From assembly GCF_000829695.1 (NCBI RefSeq), contig NZ_BBNN01000027.1, positions 265,255 to 329,254 on the forward strand: 64,000 nucleotides of DNA. The letters run 5' to 3'. Made by a program: the position numbers and the translations under genes. The first letter of the stretch is position 1. The number at the start of each line of letters is the position of its first letter. This document shows, in pieces, positions 24,380 to 32,911 of the stretch. Under the pieces are notes generated by a model that did no database searches, had not been told where the DNA came from, and worked only from the letters and a program-made list of their open reading frames with translations. The DNA is from Streptomyces sp. NBRC 110035. Its GTDB lineage: Bacteria; Actinomycetota; Actinomycetes; Streptomycetales; Streptomycetaceae.

Positions 24380-25035
24380 CGGCCCCGGGCAGGGCGGCCG
24401 GGAATCTGGCGGAGCTCGCTCGTACCGCGCTGGCCGTCGCGTCCGGGTGCGCGCAGGACGTCCGTGCGATGCGTACCGCGCTCGCCGGCCTGCGCAGCAC
24501 GACGGGGGCCGTCGTCGCCGACACGTGTCTGCGTGGCGATCTCGGGTTCGTGCTGCTCCTCCACCCGCGCAAGGACGGCTGCTTCGCCGAGGAGCTCTAC
24601 TTCTCGGCCCGGCCGGGCGACGGGTCCTGGGCGGCGGCGGAGCACCTCTCCGGAGGTGTCACGGGGGTCGACCCGACCGGTGACCGGGACGTCGCCCGCA
24701 TGCTGAACGGCAGGCCGCTGGCGTCGTTCGGCGAGTCGGAGACTGCGCTGTTCACCGGTCGACCGCAGTCCGACGACGGATACGAGTCGCTGCGCTTCCA
24801 CGAGGTGCTCGTACACGCGGGAACCGACCACCTCGACGTCGAGGACCTCTCGCCAGGAGCCGACCCCGCGCGTCGCCGACGCACCGGCAAACCGCTCGTG
24901 TCCCGGGTCGCGCTGTTCGCCCTCTTCCCCGGCGAACGCCTCACCGTTCGCGCGATGGTGCGGGAAGGGACCGGCTCGCACCCTCTCGGCGAGCCGCTCG
25001 GTCTGACCGGTCCCGACGCCGGTCAGACCGGATAG
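24376..25035 (+). CDS. Unrecognised 219-residue protein coupled to DUF397
   Basis: GTG 24376 overlaps the DUF397 stop (GTGA), so the two are translationally coupled. The frame shows strong coding bias. The product is soluble, with an Ala/Leu-rich helical N-terminus (NLAELARTALAVASGC), a mixed alpha/beta middle (GDLGFVLLLHPRKDGCFAEELYF) and a basic RRRRTGKP turn near 175. I recognise no family. It overlaps modC by 13 bp at the 3' end, in convergent orientation, and the shared end holds a perfect 12-bp hairpin. Likely roles: effector or third member of the XRE/DUF397 module. Confidence 0.65.
   Translation: MTAPGRAAGNLAELARTALAVASGCAQDVRAMRTALAGLRSTTGAVVADTCLRGDLGFVLLLHPRKDGCFAEELYFSARPGDGSWAAAEHLSGGVTGVDPTGDRDVARMLNGRPLASFGESETALFTGRPQSDDGYESLRFHEVLVHAGTDHLDVEDLSPGADPARRRRTGKPLVSRVALFALFPGERLTVRAMVREGTGSHPLGEPLGLTGPDAGQTG
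24999..25030. terminator. Hairpin inside the overlapping ends of two convergent genes
   Basis: CGGTCTGACCGG, an 8-nt loop, and its perfect complement. It lies within the last codons of both the 24376 gene and modC, and could act as a bidirectional terminator built from coding sequence. Confidence 0.6.
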
Positions 25036-26129
25036 GCGTGGGTCTGGGTCGCCTTGACCGTGGCCCAGACGTCCGCGCCCGGGTGGAGGCCGAGTTCGGC
25101 GGCGGCGACCGTGGTGAGGTCGGCGGCCAGGGGGAGGCCGCCGGTGAGGTCCACGCGGATCTGGTCGCCGTGGGTCTCCATCCCGCCCACCTCGCAGTGC
25201 CAGAGGTTGCGCGCGCTGGAACCGGTGGGGCGGCTGCTGTGCAGGGTCACGGCACCGGGCGGGAACGCGACGAAGACCCGGCCGGTCAGGTCCTCGGTGG
25301 TGGTGACCGTCGGGCCGCCGTCCAGCCGTACGGTGTGGCCCTCGGCCCGGCCGGTGTAGAGGTTCAGGCCGACCAACCGGGCGATGTAGTCGGTGCGCGG
25401 GTGACGGGCGATGTCCCGGGGCGTCCCCTCCTGGACGACCCTGCCGTGCTCCACGACCACCAGACGGTCGGCCAGCACCATCGCGTCGAGCGGATCGTGC
25501 GTCACCAGGACGGCGACGGCCTCGAACGCGGCGAGACGGCGGCGGAGTCGGGCGCGTACCTCCAGGCGGGTACGGGCGTCCAGGGCGGCGAGGGGCTCGT
25601 CGAGGAGGAGCAGCCGGGGGCTGGTGGCCAGGGCGCGGGCGAGGGCCACGCGTTGGGCCTGGCCGCCGGAGAGACGGCGGGGCTTGGACCCGGCGTGGTC
25701 CGCCAGGCCCATGCGGTCCAGCAGCACGGCGGCCGTCGCCCGCGCCCGGGCCTTCGTGGCGCCCCGGCAGCGGGGGCCGAAGGCCACGTTGTCCAGGGCG
25801 GTGAGGTGGGGGAAGAGCAGGTAGTCCTGGAAGACGACACCCACGGGACGGGAATCGGGCGGAAGACGGTCCAGCTCCCTCCCGTCCAGGCGGAGGTGCC
25901 CGGTGGTGAGGGGCGTGAGACCGGCCAGGGCGCGCAGCGCCGTACTCTTGCCGGCACCGTTCGGGCCGAGCAGGGCGACGACCTCACCCGGCGCGGCGGT
26001 CAGCGCGATGTCCAGGCGGAAGGTGCCGCGGTCGACGACGAGGCGGGCGTCGAGACCGTCGGGGCCCTTGCCGAGTGCGGAGGCGGCCCCGGCGGGGCCG
26101 TCGTGCTCGCGCCTTCCGGTGCCGGTCAT
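25023..26129 (-). CDS. modC: Molybdate ABC transporter ATP-binding protein
   Basis: A 368-residue ABC ATPase: Walker A GPNGAGKST, Q-loop VFQDYLLFPHLT, signature LSGGQAQRVALARAL, Walker B LLLLDEPLAALD and switch His in VLVTHDP. The C-terminal part (about 255-368) contains a TOBE/MOP-like domain (LWHCEVGGMETHGDQIRV, AELGLHPGADVWATVKATQ), which senses oxyanion in ModC proteins. ATG 26129 overlaps modB. The 3' end overlaps a convergent gene by 13 bp. It energises high-affinity molybdate uptake with ModB and ModA. Confidence 0.92.
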   Translation of the reverse strand: MTGTGRREHDGPAGAASALGKGPDGLDARLVVDRGTFRLDIALTAAPGEVVALLGPNGAGKSTALRALAGLTPLTTGHLRLDGRELDRLPPDSRPVGVVFQDYLLFPHLTALDNVAFGPRCRGATKARARATAAVLLDRMGLADHAGSKPRRLSGGQAQRVALARALATSPRLLLLDEPLAALDARTRLEVRARLRRRLAAFEAVAVLVTHDPLDAMVLADRLVVVEHGRVVQEGTPRDIARHPRTDYIARLVGLNLYTGRAEGHTVRLDGGPTVTTTEDLTGRVFVAFPPGAVTLHSSRPTGSSARNLWHCEVGGMETHGDQIRVDLTGGLPLAADLTTVAAAELGLHPGADVWATVKATQTHAYPV

Positions 26130-27013
26130 GACGTGGTCAGCCAGCGGTCGCGCAGGCCGGCCAGCACCGCGATCGAGACGGCGAGCAGGACCAGGCTGAG
26201 GGCGACGGCCGCCTCCGGGGCGCTCTGCAGGGCGAGGTAGACCGCCAGGGGCATGGTCTGGGTCCGGTCGGGGAAGTTGCCGGCGAAGGTGATCGTCGCC
26301 CCGAACTCGCCCAGCGCCCGCGCCCAGGCCAGCACCGAGCCCGCCGCGACGCCCGGCGCGATCAGCGGCAGCGTGACCCGGCGGAACGCGGTGAAGCGCG
26401 ACGCGCCCAGCGTGGCCGCGGCCTCCTCGTACCGGCGGTCGGCGGCCCGCAGCGTGCCCTCGACGCTGATGACCAGGAACGGCATCGCCACGAACGCCTC
26501 CGCGACCACCACCCCGGCCGTCGTGAACGGCAGGGTGACGCCGAACCACTGGTCCAGCCACTGCCCGACGATGCCGTTGCGGCCGAGCGCCATGAGCAGG
26601 GCGACACCGCCCACCACCGGCGGCAGCACCAGCGGCAGCGTCACCAGCGCCCGCACCAGGCCCCGGCCGGGGAATTCCGTACGGGCCAGCAGCCAGGCCA
26701 GCGGTACACCGAGGACCAGGCTCACCGCCGTCGCCGCGGTGGCGCACACCAGGGAGAGCCGCAGCGCCTGCCACACCGCGGGGCTGGTCAGCTGCTCGGG
26801 CATGCTCTGCCACGGGGCCCGGACCAGCAGCGCGAGCAGCGGCACGAGCAGGAACGCCAGCGCGAGCAGCGCGGGCAGCAGCAGGGGCAGCGGTACGCCC
26901 TGCCCGCCCACCGCCCCCGTGCGCCGCCGCCGCGGACCGGCGCCCTCACGGCGGTCTCCGCGGAGGCCCTCACGGGTGCCGGCCCCCGTGCCGGAGGTGT
27001 CCGCCGGGGTCAC
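26126..27013 (-). CDS. modB: Molybdate ABC transporter permease
   Basis: A 295-residue inner-membrane permease with about five or six helices after a long hydrophilic Arg/Gly-rich N-terminus (1-40). The ABC-interaction loop is EEAAATLGASRFTAFRRVTLPLIAPG (about 215-240), the EAA motif that docks on ModC. The TLPLVLPPVVGG segment is typical of ModB. It overlaps modA upstream and modC downstream by 4 bp each, so all three are co-translated. Confidence 0.92.
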   Translation of the reverse strand: MTPADTSGTGAGTREGLRGDRREGAGPRRRRTGAVGGQGVPLPLLLPALLALAFLLVPLLALLVRAPWQSMPEQLTSPAVWQALRLSLVCATAATAVSLVLGVPLAWLLARTEFPGRGLVRALVTLPLVLPPVVGGVALLMALGRNGIVGQWLDQWFGVTLPFTTAGVVVAEAFVAMPFLVISVEGTLRAADRRYEEAAATLGASRFTAFRRVTLPLIAPGVAAGSVLAWARALGEFGATITFAGNFPDRTQTMPLAVYLALQSAPEAAVALSLVLLAVSIAVLAGLRDRWLTTS

Positions 27014-27885
27014 GACGTCAGGAACCCGGCGTCCGCCAGCACCCGCTGACCCTCCTCGGACCGCACGTACGCGATGAACGCCTCGGCCGCCTCGGCGTTC
27101 GGGGCGTCCTCGAGCAGGGCGATCGGGTAGTCGTTGACGGCCTCTGCGGCCTCGGGGAAGTCCACGCCCTCCACCTTGTCACCCGCCGCGCGCACGTCGG
27201 TCCTGTACACGAGGGCGGCGTCGGCCTCCTTCAGCCCGACCTTCGTCAACGCGCTCTTGACGTCCTGCTCGTACGACACCGGGGTGAGTCCGAGGCCGCC
27301 GGCGTCCAGCGCCGTCTGCGCCGCGGACCCGCACGGCACCTCCCTGTCGCACAGGACGACCTTCAGTTTCGGGTCGGTCAGGTCCTCCAGCGAGGAGACG
27401 CCCTCCGGGTTGCCCGGCAGGGTGGCGATCTCCAGCCGGTTGCGGACGAAGGTGGCCGGGGTGCCGGCGGCGTCCCCCGCGTCCGAGACGATCTTCATCG
27501 TCCCGGGGCTGGCGGAGGCGAAGACGTCGGCGGGGGCACCGCTGGTGATACCGGCGGCGAGGCTGTCGCTGCCGCCGAAGCTGAACGTGACCCCGGTACC
27601 GGGGTTCGCCTTCTCGAAGCGCTCGCCCAGCGTCGTGAAGCTCTCCGTGAGGGACGCGGCGGCGAACACGGTCACCGTGCCCGACAGCTCGCCCGACGCG
27701 CGCGCGTCCCCGCGTCCCGGCGAGGAACCGCGGTCGGAGGACGGGGAGCAGGCGGTCGCGGCCCCCGGAACGAGCAGCAGGGCAGCGACGGCACAGGCCA
27801 CCCGCGTCATCGGCATCCGGCGACCCGAGCGGGACGGACGGCCCGAGCGGGACGGACGGGTCCGGTGTGCGGGGCGGGTCGTCAC
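27010..27885 (-). CDS. modA: Molybdate-binding lipoprotein
   Basis: A 291-residue extracellular binding protein. The start GTG 27885 has GAGGGAG upstream; an internal ATG (RMPMTR, about residue 24) is an alternative start. A lipobox ATAC follows the hydrophobic stretch VAALLLVPGA. The mature part shows ModA landmarks: VTVFAAASLTESF, FSFGGSDSLAAGI, GAPADVFASAS, ALVYRTDV. The N-terminus contains a duplicated RSGRPSRSGR segment from an 18-bp repeat. It captures molybdate or tungstate for ModBC. No ModE-like regulator is beside it. Confidence 0.92.
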   Translation of the reverse strand: MTTRPAHRTRPSRSGRPSRSGRRMPMTRVACAVAALLLVPGAATACSPSSDRGSSPGRGDARASGELSGTVTVFAAASLTESFTTLGERFEKANPGTGVTFSFGGSDSLAAGITSGAPADVFASASPGTMKIVSDAGDAAGTPATFVRNRLEIATLPGNPEGVSSLEDLTDPKLKVVLCDREVPCGSAAQTALDAGGLGLTPVSYEQDVKSALTKVGLKEADAALVYRTDVRAAGDKVEGVDFPEAAEAVNDYPIALLEDAPNAEAAEAFIAYVRSEEGQRVLADAGFLTS

Positions 27886-28753
27886 AGGGCTGCTCCCTCT
27901 GCCTGCTGCTTCTCACGATCCGATCGGGCGGTCGTGCATGCGCCGATCATACTGCCGCAGGTGCAAGCTGAAAATTCTCTTTCGTCTTGCATCAGCTGCT
28001 CTGTCAGAGCGAAAGGCCCGCATGTGCGTTTGTCCGGACCGTAGTCCGGATGCCTTCGGCCGGGAGGCGGTGGCCCATGGCCCGGCCTCTTGTCGCAGAC
28101 GTCGCCGGTCCGGTCGCCGGTCTCGTCCTGGCCGAGCCCGCCGCGGCGCCGCGTGAGGGGCGGCCCGGACGGGTTTCCTCCGAACTCCCCCCTCCCCGAC
28201 GCCGGATGAGTGTGAACAGCATCTGGTGTATGAGATACGAAAGAGCGCACTCATGGCGTCCGGAGCCTTGCCAGGCTGGTCCGGACCGCCCTATTCTCCC
28301 GGTGAGAAAGCGCTTTCCCCGGTTGTCGGTTCAGGGCCAGTGGAGCGAAGTCGCCTCGTTCGCCGGTGGCTTCGCGCAGGAGCCGCCACTGGTCCGGCGC
28401 GGGAGCACGGTCGCGGTGATCCCGCGGCCGGCGTCGGCCGACATGTCCGCCGGGCCCTCATGGCAGCGGTCGGTCCGGTCGCACCGAAGCCGAGCAAGAG
28501 CCGAGCAAGAGCCGAAGAACCGCCTCGGAGAACAGCACCCGCAGCAGGGCGGGGCCGGGGCGCCCGCAGGGCGTGATCACGGTACGGCCGAGTGCGGCCG
28601 GAGCCGTCCGGAGAGACGTCCGGCGGATCCGACCGCGCTCTATATGACATGCCCATGACCATGCTCGCGAGGGTGAAGTCGGTCGTCGCGGTCGCCCCGG
28701 TCCATCCATGCAGTCCGCCCCCGGCACGTGCAGACGAACAGGGAGAGACACGG
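27886..28753. other. Intergenic region between modA and the pectate lyase gene
   Basis: 870 bp without a supportable gene. The side near modA is AT-rich, with an inverted repeat TGCAAG-N18-CTTGCA (27962-27991) and a minus-strand TATGAT (27952-27947) that could be the mod -10. Near the pectate lyase are GTAT-GAG-ATAC (28228-28238) and a perfect palindrome GAAAGCGCTTTC (28306-28317). Confidence 0.5.
28306..28317. promoter_or_regulatory. LacI-type palindrome upstream of pectate lyase
   Basis: GAAAGCGCTTTC, a perfect 12-bp palindrome with the central CG typical of LacI/GalR-family operators. It lies 436 bp upstream of the pectate lyase start and no other gene is nearer on that strand. Operator function is inferred. 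Confidence 0.45.
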
Positions 28754-30301
28754 ATGAAGAGATCAGCAGCAGTGCGCCTCGGCGCGACACTGGCCACGGC
28801 GGCCCTCGCGGCCGCGACCGGGCTGGTGGTGTCGACGTCCTCGGCGTCGGCGGCCGTCACCGGCAGCGCCACCGGCTACGCCACGCGGAACGGCGGTACC
28901 ACCGGCGGCGCCGGCGGGCAGACGGTACGCGCCACCACGGGCACCGCGATCCACGCGGCCCTGTGCAACCGGGCCAGCAGCAGCACCCCGATCATCATCG
29001 AGGTGCAGGGGACCATCAACCACGGCAACACCACCAAGGTGTCCGGCGGCAGCTGCAACACGGCCGCCGACAAGATCGAGCTGAAGCAGATCAGCAACGT
29101 CTCGATCGTCGGTGTCGGCAGCGGTGCCGTCTTCGACCAGCTGGGCATCCACATCAGGGAGGCCAGCAACATCATCATCCAGAACGTGACCGTCCGGAAC
29201 GTCAAGAAGTCCGGCTCGCCCACCTCCAACGGCGGTGACGCCATCGGCATGGAGAGCGGTGTCCGCAACGTCTGGGTCGACCACGCCACGCTGGAGGCGT
29301 CCGGCGGCGAGTCGGAGGGCTACGACGGCCTCTTCGACATGAAGAACGACACCCAGTACGTGACCCTGTCGTACAGCATCCTGCGCAACTCCGGCCGCGG
29401 TGGCCTCATCGGGTCCAGCGAGAGCGACCGCTCCAACGGCTACGTCACGTTCCACCACAACAAGTACGAGAACATCGACTCCCGTACCCCGCTGCTGCGC
29501 GGCGGCATCTCGCACATCTACAACAACCACTACGTCGACCTGCACGAGTCCGGCATCAACTCCCGGGCCGGGGCGCGCGCGAAGGTGGACAACAACTACT
29601 TCGAGGACTCCAAGGACGTCCTCGGCACCTTCTACACCAGCGAGGCCGGCTACTGGCAGGTCGGCGGCAACATCTTCGACAACGTGACCTGGTCCAGCCG
29701 CAGCGGCGACAAGCAGCCCGCCGGTCCGAACCCGACGTCCAACACCTCGGTCACCATCCCCTACTCCCACCGCCTCGACAACGCGAACTGCGTACCGGAC
29801 GTGGTGAACCGGACGGCCGGCGCCAACAAGGGCAACCGGGTCTCGGACGGCAACTGCACCCCGCAGAACCCGGGCCCGACCGACCCGCCCACCGACCCGA
29901 CCGACCCGCCCACCGACCCCACTGATCCCCCCACCGGGACCAACCTCAGCCTCGGCGCCGGCGCCGACGGCTCCAGCAAGGCCAGTGGTACGAGCTACGG
30001 CAACGTGATCGACGGCAACACGGGCAGTTACTGGTCGCCGAGCGGTTCGACCGGTTCCGTCTCGGTCAAGTGGCCGTCCGCCACCTCGGTGTCGAAGATC
30101 AACATCCGGGAGGCGGCGGGCTCCGAGGGGGCCATCCGGAACTGGAGGGTCCTCAACCACGACACCGGAGCCGTCCTGACCTCCGGCAGCGGAGCGGGCG
30201 TCATCTCCTTCCCGCAGACCTCACTGCGCAAGGTCACCTTCGAGATCACCAGCTCCGACGGCACTCCGAGGGTCGCCGAGTTCGAGACCTACAACGGCTA
30301 G
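28754..30301 (+). CDS. Secreted pectate lyase (PL1) with C-terminal carbohydrate-binding domain
   Basis: A 515-residue exoenzyme. Residues 1-34 are a Sec signal (MKRSAAVRLG, hydrophobic, ASA/AV). Residues 35-375 form a PL1 right-handed beta-helix: WVDHATLEA and DGLFDMKNDTQYVTLSYS (calcium-site aspartates), SNGYVTFHHNKYENIDSRTPLLRGG (catalytic Arg in the RxPxxR-like segment). A linker repeats PTDPPTDP three times (about 377-400). The last 115 residues (NLSLGAGADGSSKASG...) are a discoidin/F5-8C-type galactose-binding fold. It cleaves polygalacturonate by beta-elimination outside the cell. GGGAGAG precedes ATG 28754. Confidence 0.92.
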   Translation: MKRSAAVRLGATLATAALAAATGLVVSTSSASAAVTGSATGYATRNGGTTGGAGGQTVRATTGTAIHAALCNRASSSTPIIIEVQGTINHGNTTKVSGGSCNTAADKIELKQISNVSIVGVGSGAVFDQLGIHIREASNIIIQNVTVRNVKKSGSPTSNGGDAIGMESGVRNVWVDHATLEASGGESEGYDGLFDMKNDTQYVTLSYSILRNSGRGGLIGSSESDRSNGYVTFHHNKYENIDSRTPLLRGGISHIYNNHYVDLHESGINSRAGARAKVDNNYFEDSKDVLGTFYTSEAGYWQVGGNIFDNVTWSSRSGDKQPAGPNPTSNTSVTIPYSHRLDNANCVPDVVNRTAGANKGNRVSDGNCTPQNPGPTDPPTDPTDPPTDPTDPPTGTNLSLGAGADGSSKASGTSYGNVIDGNTGSYWSPSGSTGSVSVKWPSATSVSKINIREAAGSEGAIRNWRVLNHDTGAVLTSGSGAGVISFPQTSLRKVTFEITSSDGTPRVAEFETYNG

Positions 30302-30323
30302 GAACGCCCCGAAGGGCTCACGC

Positions 30324-30360
30324 GCCCGGCTCCGGTCCCGTCCGGGACCCGGGGCCGGGC
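30324..30360 (+). terminator. Hairpin after the pectate lyase gene
   Basis: Nested stems GCCCGGC/GCCGGGC and GGTCCCG-TC-CGGGACC, starting 23 bp after the stop. Confidence 0.5.
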
Positions 30361-30383
30361 GTCGGCCGTACCGCCGGAAAAGG

Positions 30384-30403
30384 GAGTGTACGTTCGTACG
30401 CTC
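30384..30403. promoter_or_regulatory. Palindromic operator upstream of the MFS gene
   Basis: GAGTGTACG-TT-CGTACGCTC, 20 bp, 20 bp upstream of the MFS start. The same sequence, with a GT centre, occurs at 31695-31714 before the acetyltransferase gene. It is the likely binding site of the TetR protein encoded at 32323. Confidence 0.75.
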
Positions 30404-30422
30404 TGCGGATAGGGTCCGGCGT

Positions 30423-31664
30423 ATGACCACTGACGTACTGCGCCGGCCGGGCGCGGCCGAGCGGCAGGCCCGTACGGCCGTCGCCGTGCTCTTCTTCACC
30501 AACGGCGCCCTGTTCGCGAACCTTCTGCCGCGCTATCCGCAGATCAAGGCGGATCTCGGGATCGGCAACGCCGCCTACGGGCTGGCCGTCGCCGCGTTCC
30601 CGGCGGGGGCCGTCGTGGCCGGGCTGGGGGCGGGGGTCGTCGTCCGCCGGCTGGGCTCGGCGCGTGCCGCGGTGGCGAGCACCCTGCTGACCGCGGCCGG
30701 GATCCTCGTCGCCGGACTGGCGCAGTCGGTGACGCTGTTCGCGGTCGCGCTGTTCCTGGCCGGCGCGATGGACGCGTTCACCGACGTCGCGCAGAACGCC
30801 CACGGGCTGCGGGTGCAGCGCCGCTACGGGCGCTCCATCATCAACTCCTTCCACGCCGTCTGGTCCATCGGGGCCGTCACCGGCGGAGCCATGGCCGCCG
30901 GCGCCCTCGCGCTCGGTCTCCCGCTCGGGACGCACCTGCTGATCTCGGGTCTGGTCTTCGGCGCCGCCGCCTGTCTCGCCCTGCGGTTCTGCCTGCCGGG
31001 GCCCGACACCGGGCCGGCCGAGGAGGCGGAGGCGAAGGGAGGGCTCCGGGAGAAGGAACCCGCAGGGGGAGGCCGTCCCGGGCTGACCTCGCGCACGCGG
31101 TACGTACTGGCCGCGCTCGTCCTCATCGCCACCGCCGGCACCCTCGTCGAGGACGCGGGCAACTCCTGGGCCGCGCTCTACCTCTCCGACTCGCTGAACG
31201 CGTCGGCGGCGCTGGCGGCGTCCGGCTTCATCGCCCTGGTCGGGGCCCAGTTCATCGGCCGGATCCTCGGCGACCGGCTCGTCGACCGGTTCGGCCGGCG
31301 CGCCGTCGCCCGCGCCGGAGGCTTCGTCGCCGCGGCCGGCATGGGCCTGGCGCTGGCCGTGCCCACGGTGCCCGGCACCGTCCTCGGCTTCGCCGCGGCC
31401 GGGTTCGGCGTGGCGACCCTCGTACCCGCCGCGATGCACGAGGCCGACGAACTGCCCGGCCTCAAGGCCGGATCGGGCCTGACGATCGTCTCCTGGCTGA
31501 TGCGGCTCGGCTTCCTGCTCTCCCCGCCGGTCGTCGGGCTCGTCGCCGACGAGGCCGGCCTGCGTCTCGGCCTGCTGATGGTGCCCCTCGCGGGCGCGCT
31601 CGTGGTCGTCCTCGCCGGGGTGCTGGGGTCCCCGAAGCGCCAACCGGCAGACGGCGAAAGGTAG
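30423..31664 (+). CDS. MFS transporter (exporter-like)
   Basis: A 413-residue major facilitator with about 12 helices in two halves, split by a charged loop near residue 205 (PAEEAEAKGGLREKEPAGG). MFS-like signals include LGSARAAVA after helix 2 and GDRLVDRFGRRAVARAGG between helices 8 and 9. Substrate unknown. ATG 30423 follows the palindromic operator by only 20 bp, so the operator overlaps the promoter or leader. The identical operator before the acetyltransferase gene and the adjacent TetR gene suggest a small regulon, perhaps for export and acetylation of one toxic compound or sugar. Confidence 0.85.
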   Translation: MTTDVLRRPGAAERQARTAVAVLFFTNGALFANLLPRYPQIKADLGIGNAAYGLAVAAFPAGAVVAGLGAGVVVRRLGSARAAVASTLLTAAGILVAGLAQSVTLFAVALFLAGAMDAFTDVAQNAHGLRVQRRYGRSIINSFHAVWSIGAVTGGAMAAGALALGLPLGTHLLISGLVFGAAACLALRFCLPGPDTGPAEEAEAKGGLREKEPAGGGRPGLTSRTRYVLAALVLIATAGTLVEDAGNSWAALYLSDSLNASAALAASGFIALVGAQFIGRILGDRLVDRFGRRAVARAGGFVAAAGMGLALAVPTVPGTVLGFAAAGFGVATLVPAAMHEADELPGLKAGSGLTIVSWLMRLGFLLSPPVVGLVADEAGLRLGLLMVPLAGALVVVLAGVLGSPKRQPADGER

Positions 31665-31694
31665 AAGAGCGCCGCAGCATCGGCCGGGTGTACG

Positions 31695-31714
31695 GAGTGT
31701 ACGGTCGTACGCTC
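31695..31714. promoter_or_regulatory. Second copy of the palindromic operator
   Basis: GAGTGTACG-GT-CGTACGCTC, ending 19 bp before the acetyltransferase ATG at 31734. Nineteen of 20 bases match the copy at 30384-30403, and the distance to the start codon is nearly the same. Confidence 0.8.
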
Positions 31715-31733
31715 CACGGTGTACCGTCACCCC

Positions 31734-32315
31734 ATGGCGACGGACCACTTCGCACAGGACCCCCGTACGAACCTGGAACGGATGCGGGCGGGCGACCCCT
31801 GCATCGCCGACGATCCCGAGATCGCCCGCCGGCAGCAGGAGGCCGTACGCCTGGCCGCCCGCTTCCAGGCAGCCTTCGTCGAGGACGCCGTCGCGGCGCA
31901 GTCGGTCCTCGCCGAACTGCTCGGCTCCGTCGGCGAGGGGGCACATGTGCGCCCGCCCCTGTACGTCGACTACGGCAGCAACATCACCATCGGGGCCCGC
32001 ACCTTCGTCAACTACAACCTGACCGCGCTCGACGTCGCGGCCATCGTCATCGGCGAGGACTGCCAGATCGGCCCGGGCGTCCAACTCCTCACCCCCACAC
32101 ACCCCGTGGAACCCGGGCCCCGGCGCGACAAGCTGGAGGCCGCGCAGCCGATCACCATCGGCGACAACGTCTGGATCGGCGGCGGCGCCATCGTCCTGGC
32201 CGGGGTGGGAGTCGGGGACAACTCCGTGATCGGCGCCGGTGCGGTCGTCACCAAGGACGTACCGGCGAACGTGGTCGCCGTCGGCAGCCCCGCCCGCCCG
32301 GTCCGCGGCATCTGA
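31734..32315 (+). CDS. Sugar O-acetyltransferase (maltose/galactoside type)
   Basis: A 193-residue left-handed beta-helix acetyltransferase. The N-terminal Mac segment (MRAGDPCIADDPEIARRQQEA) is followed by hexapeptide turns: VDYGSNITIGARTFVNYNLTALD, then catalytic His in LLTPTHPVEP, and GDNVWIGGGAIVLAGVGVGDNSVIGAGAVVTKDV. The family transfers acetyl from acetyl-CoA to sugar hydroxyls (maltose, thiogalactosides), often as detoxification. GTG 31719 in frame is an alternative start but would begin within 5 bp of the operator. The TetR gene follows at 8 bp. Confidence 0.9.
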   Translation: MATDHFAQDPRTNLERMRAGDPCIADDPEIARRQQEAVRLAARFQAAFVEDAVAAQSVLAELLGSVGEGAHVRPPLYVDYGSNITIGARTFVNYNLTALDVAAIVIGEDCQIGPGVQLLTPTHPVEPGPRRDKLEAAQPITIGDNVWIGGGAIVLAGVGVGDNSVIGAGAVVTKDVPANVVAVGSPARPVRGI

Positions 32316-32322
32316 GGCTCCC

Positions 32323-32889
32323 GTGGCCACCGGACACACCGACCCGCGGCGCCGCGAACGCATCATCGCCGCCACCCTCGACCTCATCGCCGAGGAAGGG
32401 CTCGCGGCGGTCTCGCACCGCAAGATCGCCCGGCGCGCCGGGGTGCCGCTGGGGTCGATGACGTACCACTTCGGCGGGATGGACGAGCTGCTCAGGGAGG
32501 CGTTCAGCGAGTTCACCGGCCATGTGGTCGCGATCTTCGACACCCATCTCGCGACACCGTCCGGCCCCGAGGAGGCCCGGGAGGCCGTGGCCGACCTCAT
32601 CCGCGCCCTGTCCGAGGACAGCACGCGCGACCTCGTGCTCACCCAGGAGCTGTACGCCCTCGCCGCCCGCCGGCCCGCCTACCGGGAACTCACCCACGAG
32701 TGGATGCGCCGCAGCCGGGTCCACCTCGAGAAGTACTTCGACCCGGACACCGCCCGCCAGCTCGACGCCCTCATCGAAGGGCTGACCCTCCACCTCGCCC
32801 TCTCCAGGGAACCCCACGACCGCCCCCTGACCCTCGAGGCGATCGCCCGCATCACGGCACCCGGCGGCGCACCGCCCCGGGAGCCCTGA
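32323..32889 (+). CDS. TetR-family repressor of the MFS/acetyltransferase genes
   Basis: A 188-residue TetR regulator: RRERIIAATLDLIAEEGLAAVSHRKIARRAGVPLGSMTYHFGGMDEL split over residues 8-54 is the standard helix-turn-helix (tyrosine and histidine of the recognition helix in TYHF), followed by an all-helical ligand domain with LVLTQELYALAARRP. GTG 32323 lies 8 bp after the acetyltransferase stop, so it is probably co-transcribed and autoregulated through the 31695 operator. Confidence 0.9.
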   Translation: MATGHTDPRRRERIIAATLDLIAEEGLAAVSHRKIARRAGVPLGSMTYHFGGMDELLREAFSEFTGHVVAIFDTHLATPSGPEEAREAVADLIRALSEDSTRDLVLTQELYALAARRPAYRELTHEWMRRSRVHLEKYFDPDTARQLDALIEGLTLHLALSREPHDRPLTLEAIARITAPGGAPPREP

Positions 32890-32911
32890 CCGGGCCACCG
32901 CCGGGGGTGTG

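Noticed and set aside
30318..32642. A 774-codon minus-strand frame across the MFS and acetyltransferase genes
   Set aside because: It is antisense to two clearly recognised genes and has His/Gly/Asp-rich shadow composition.
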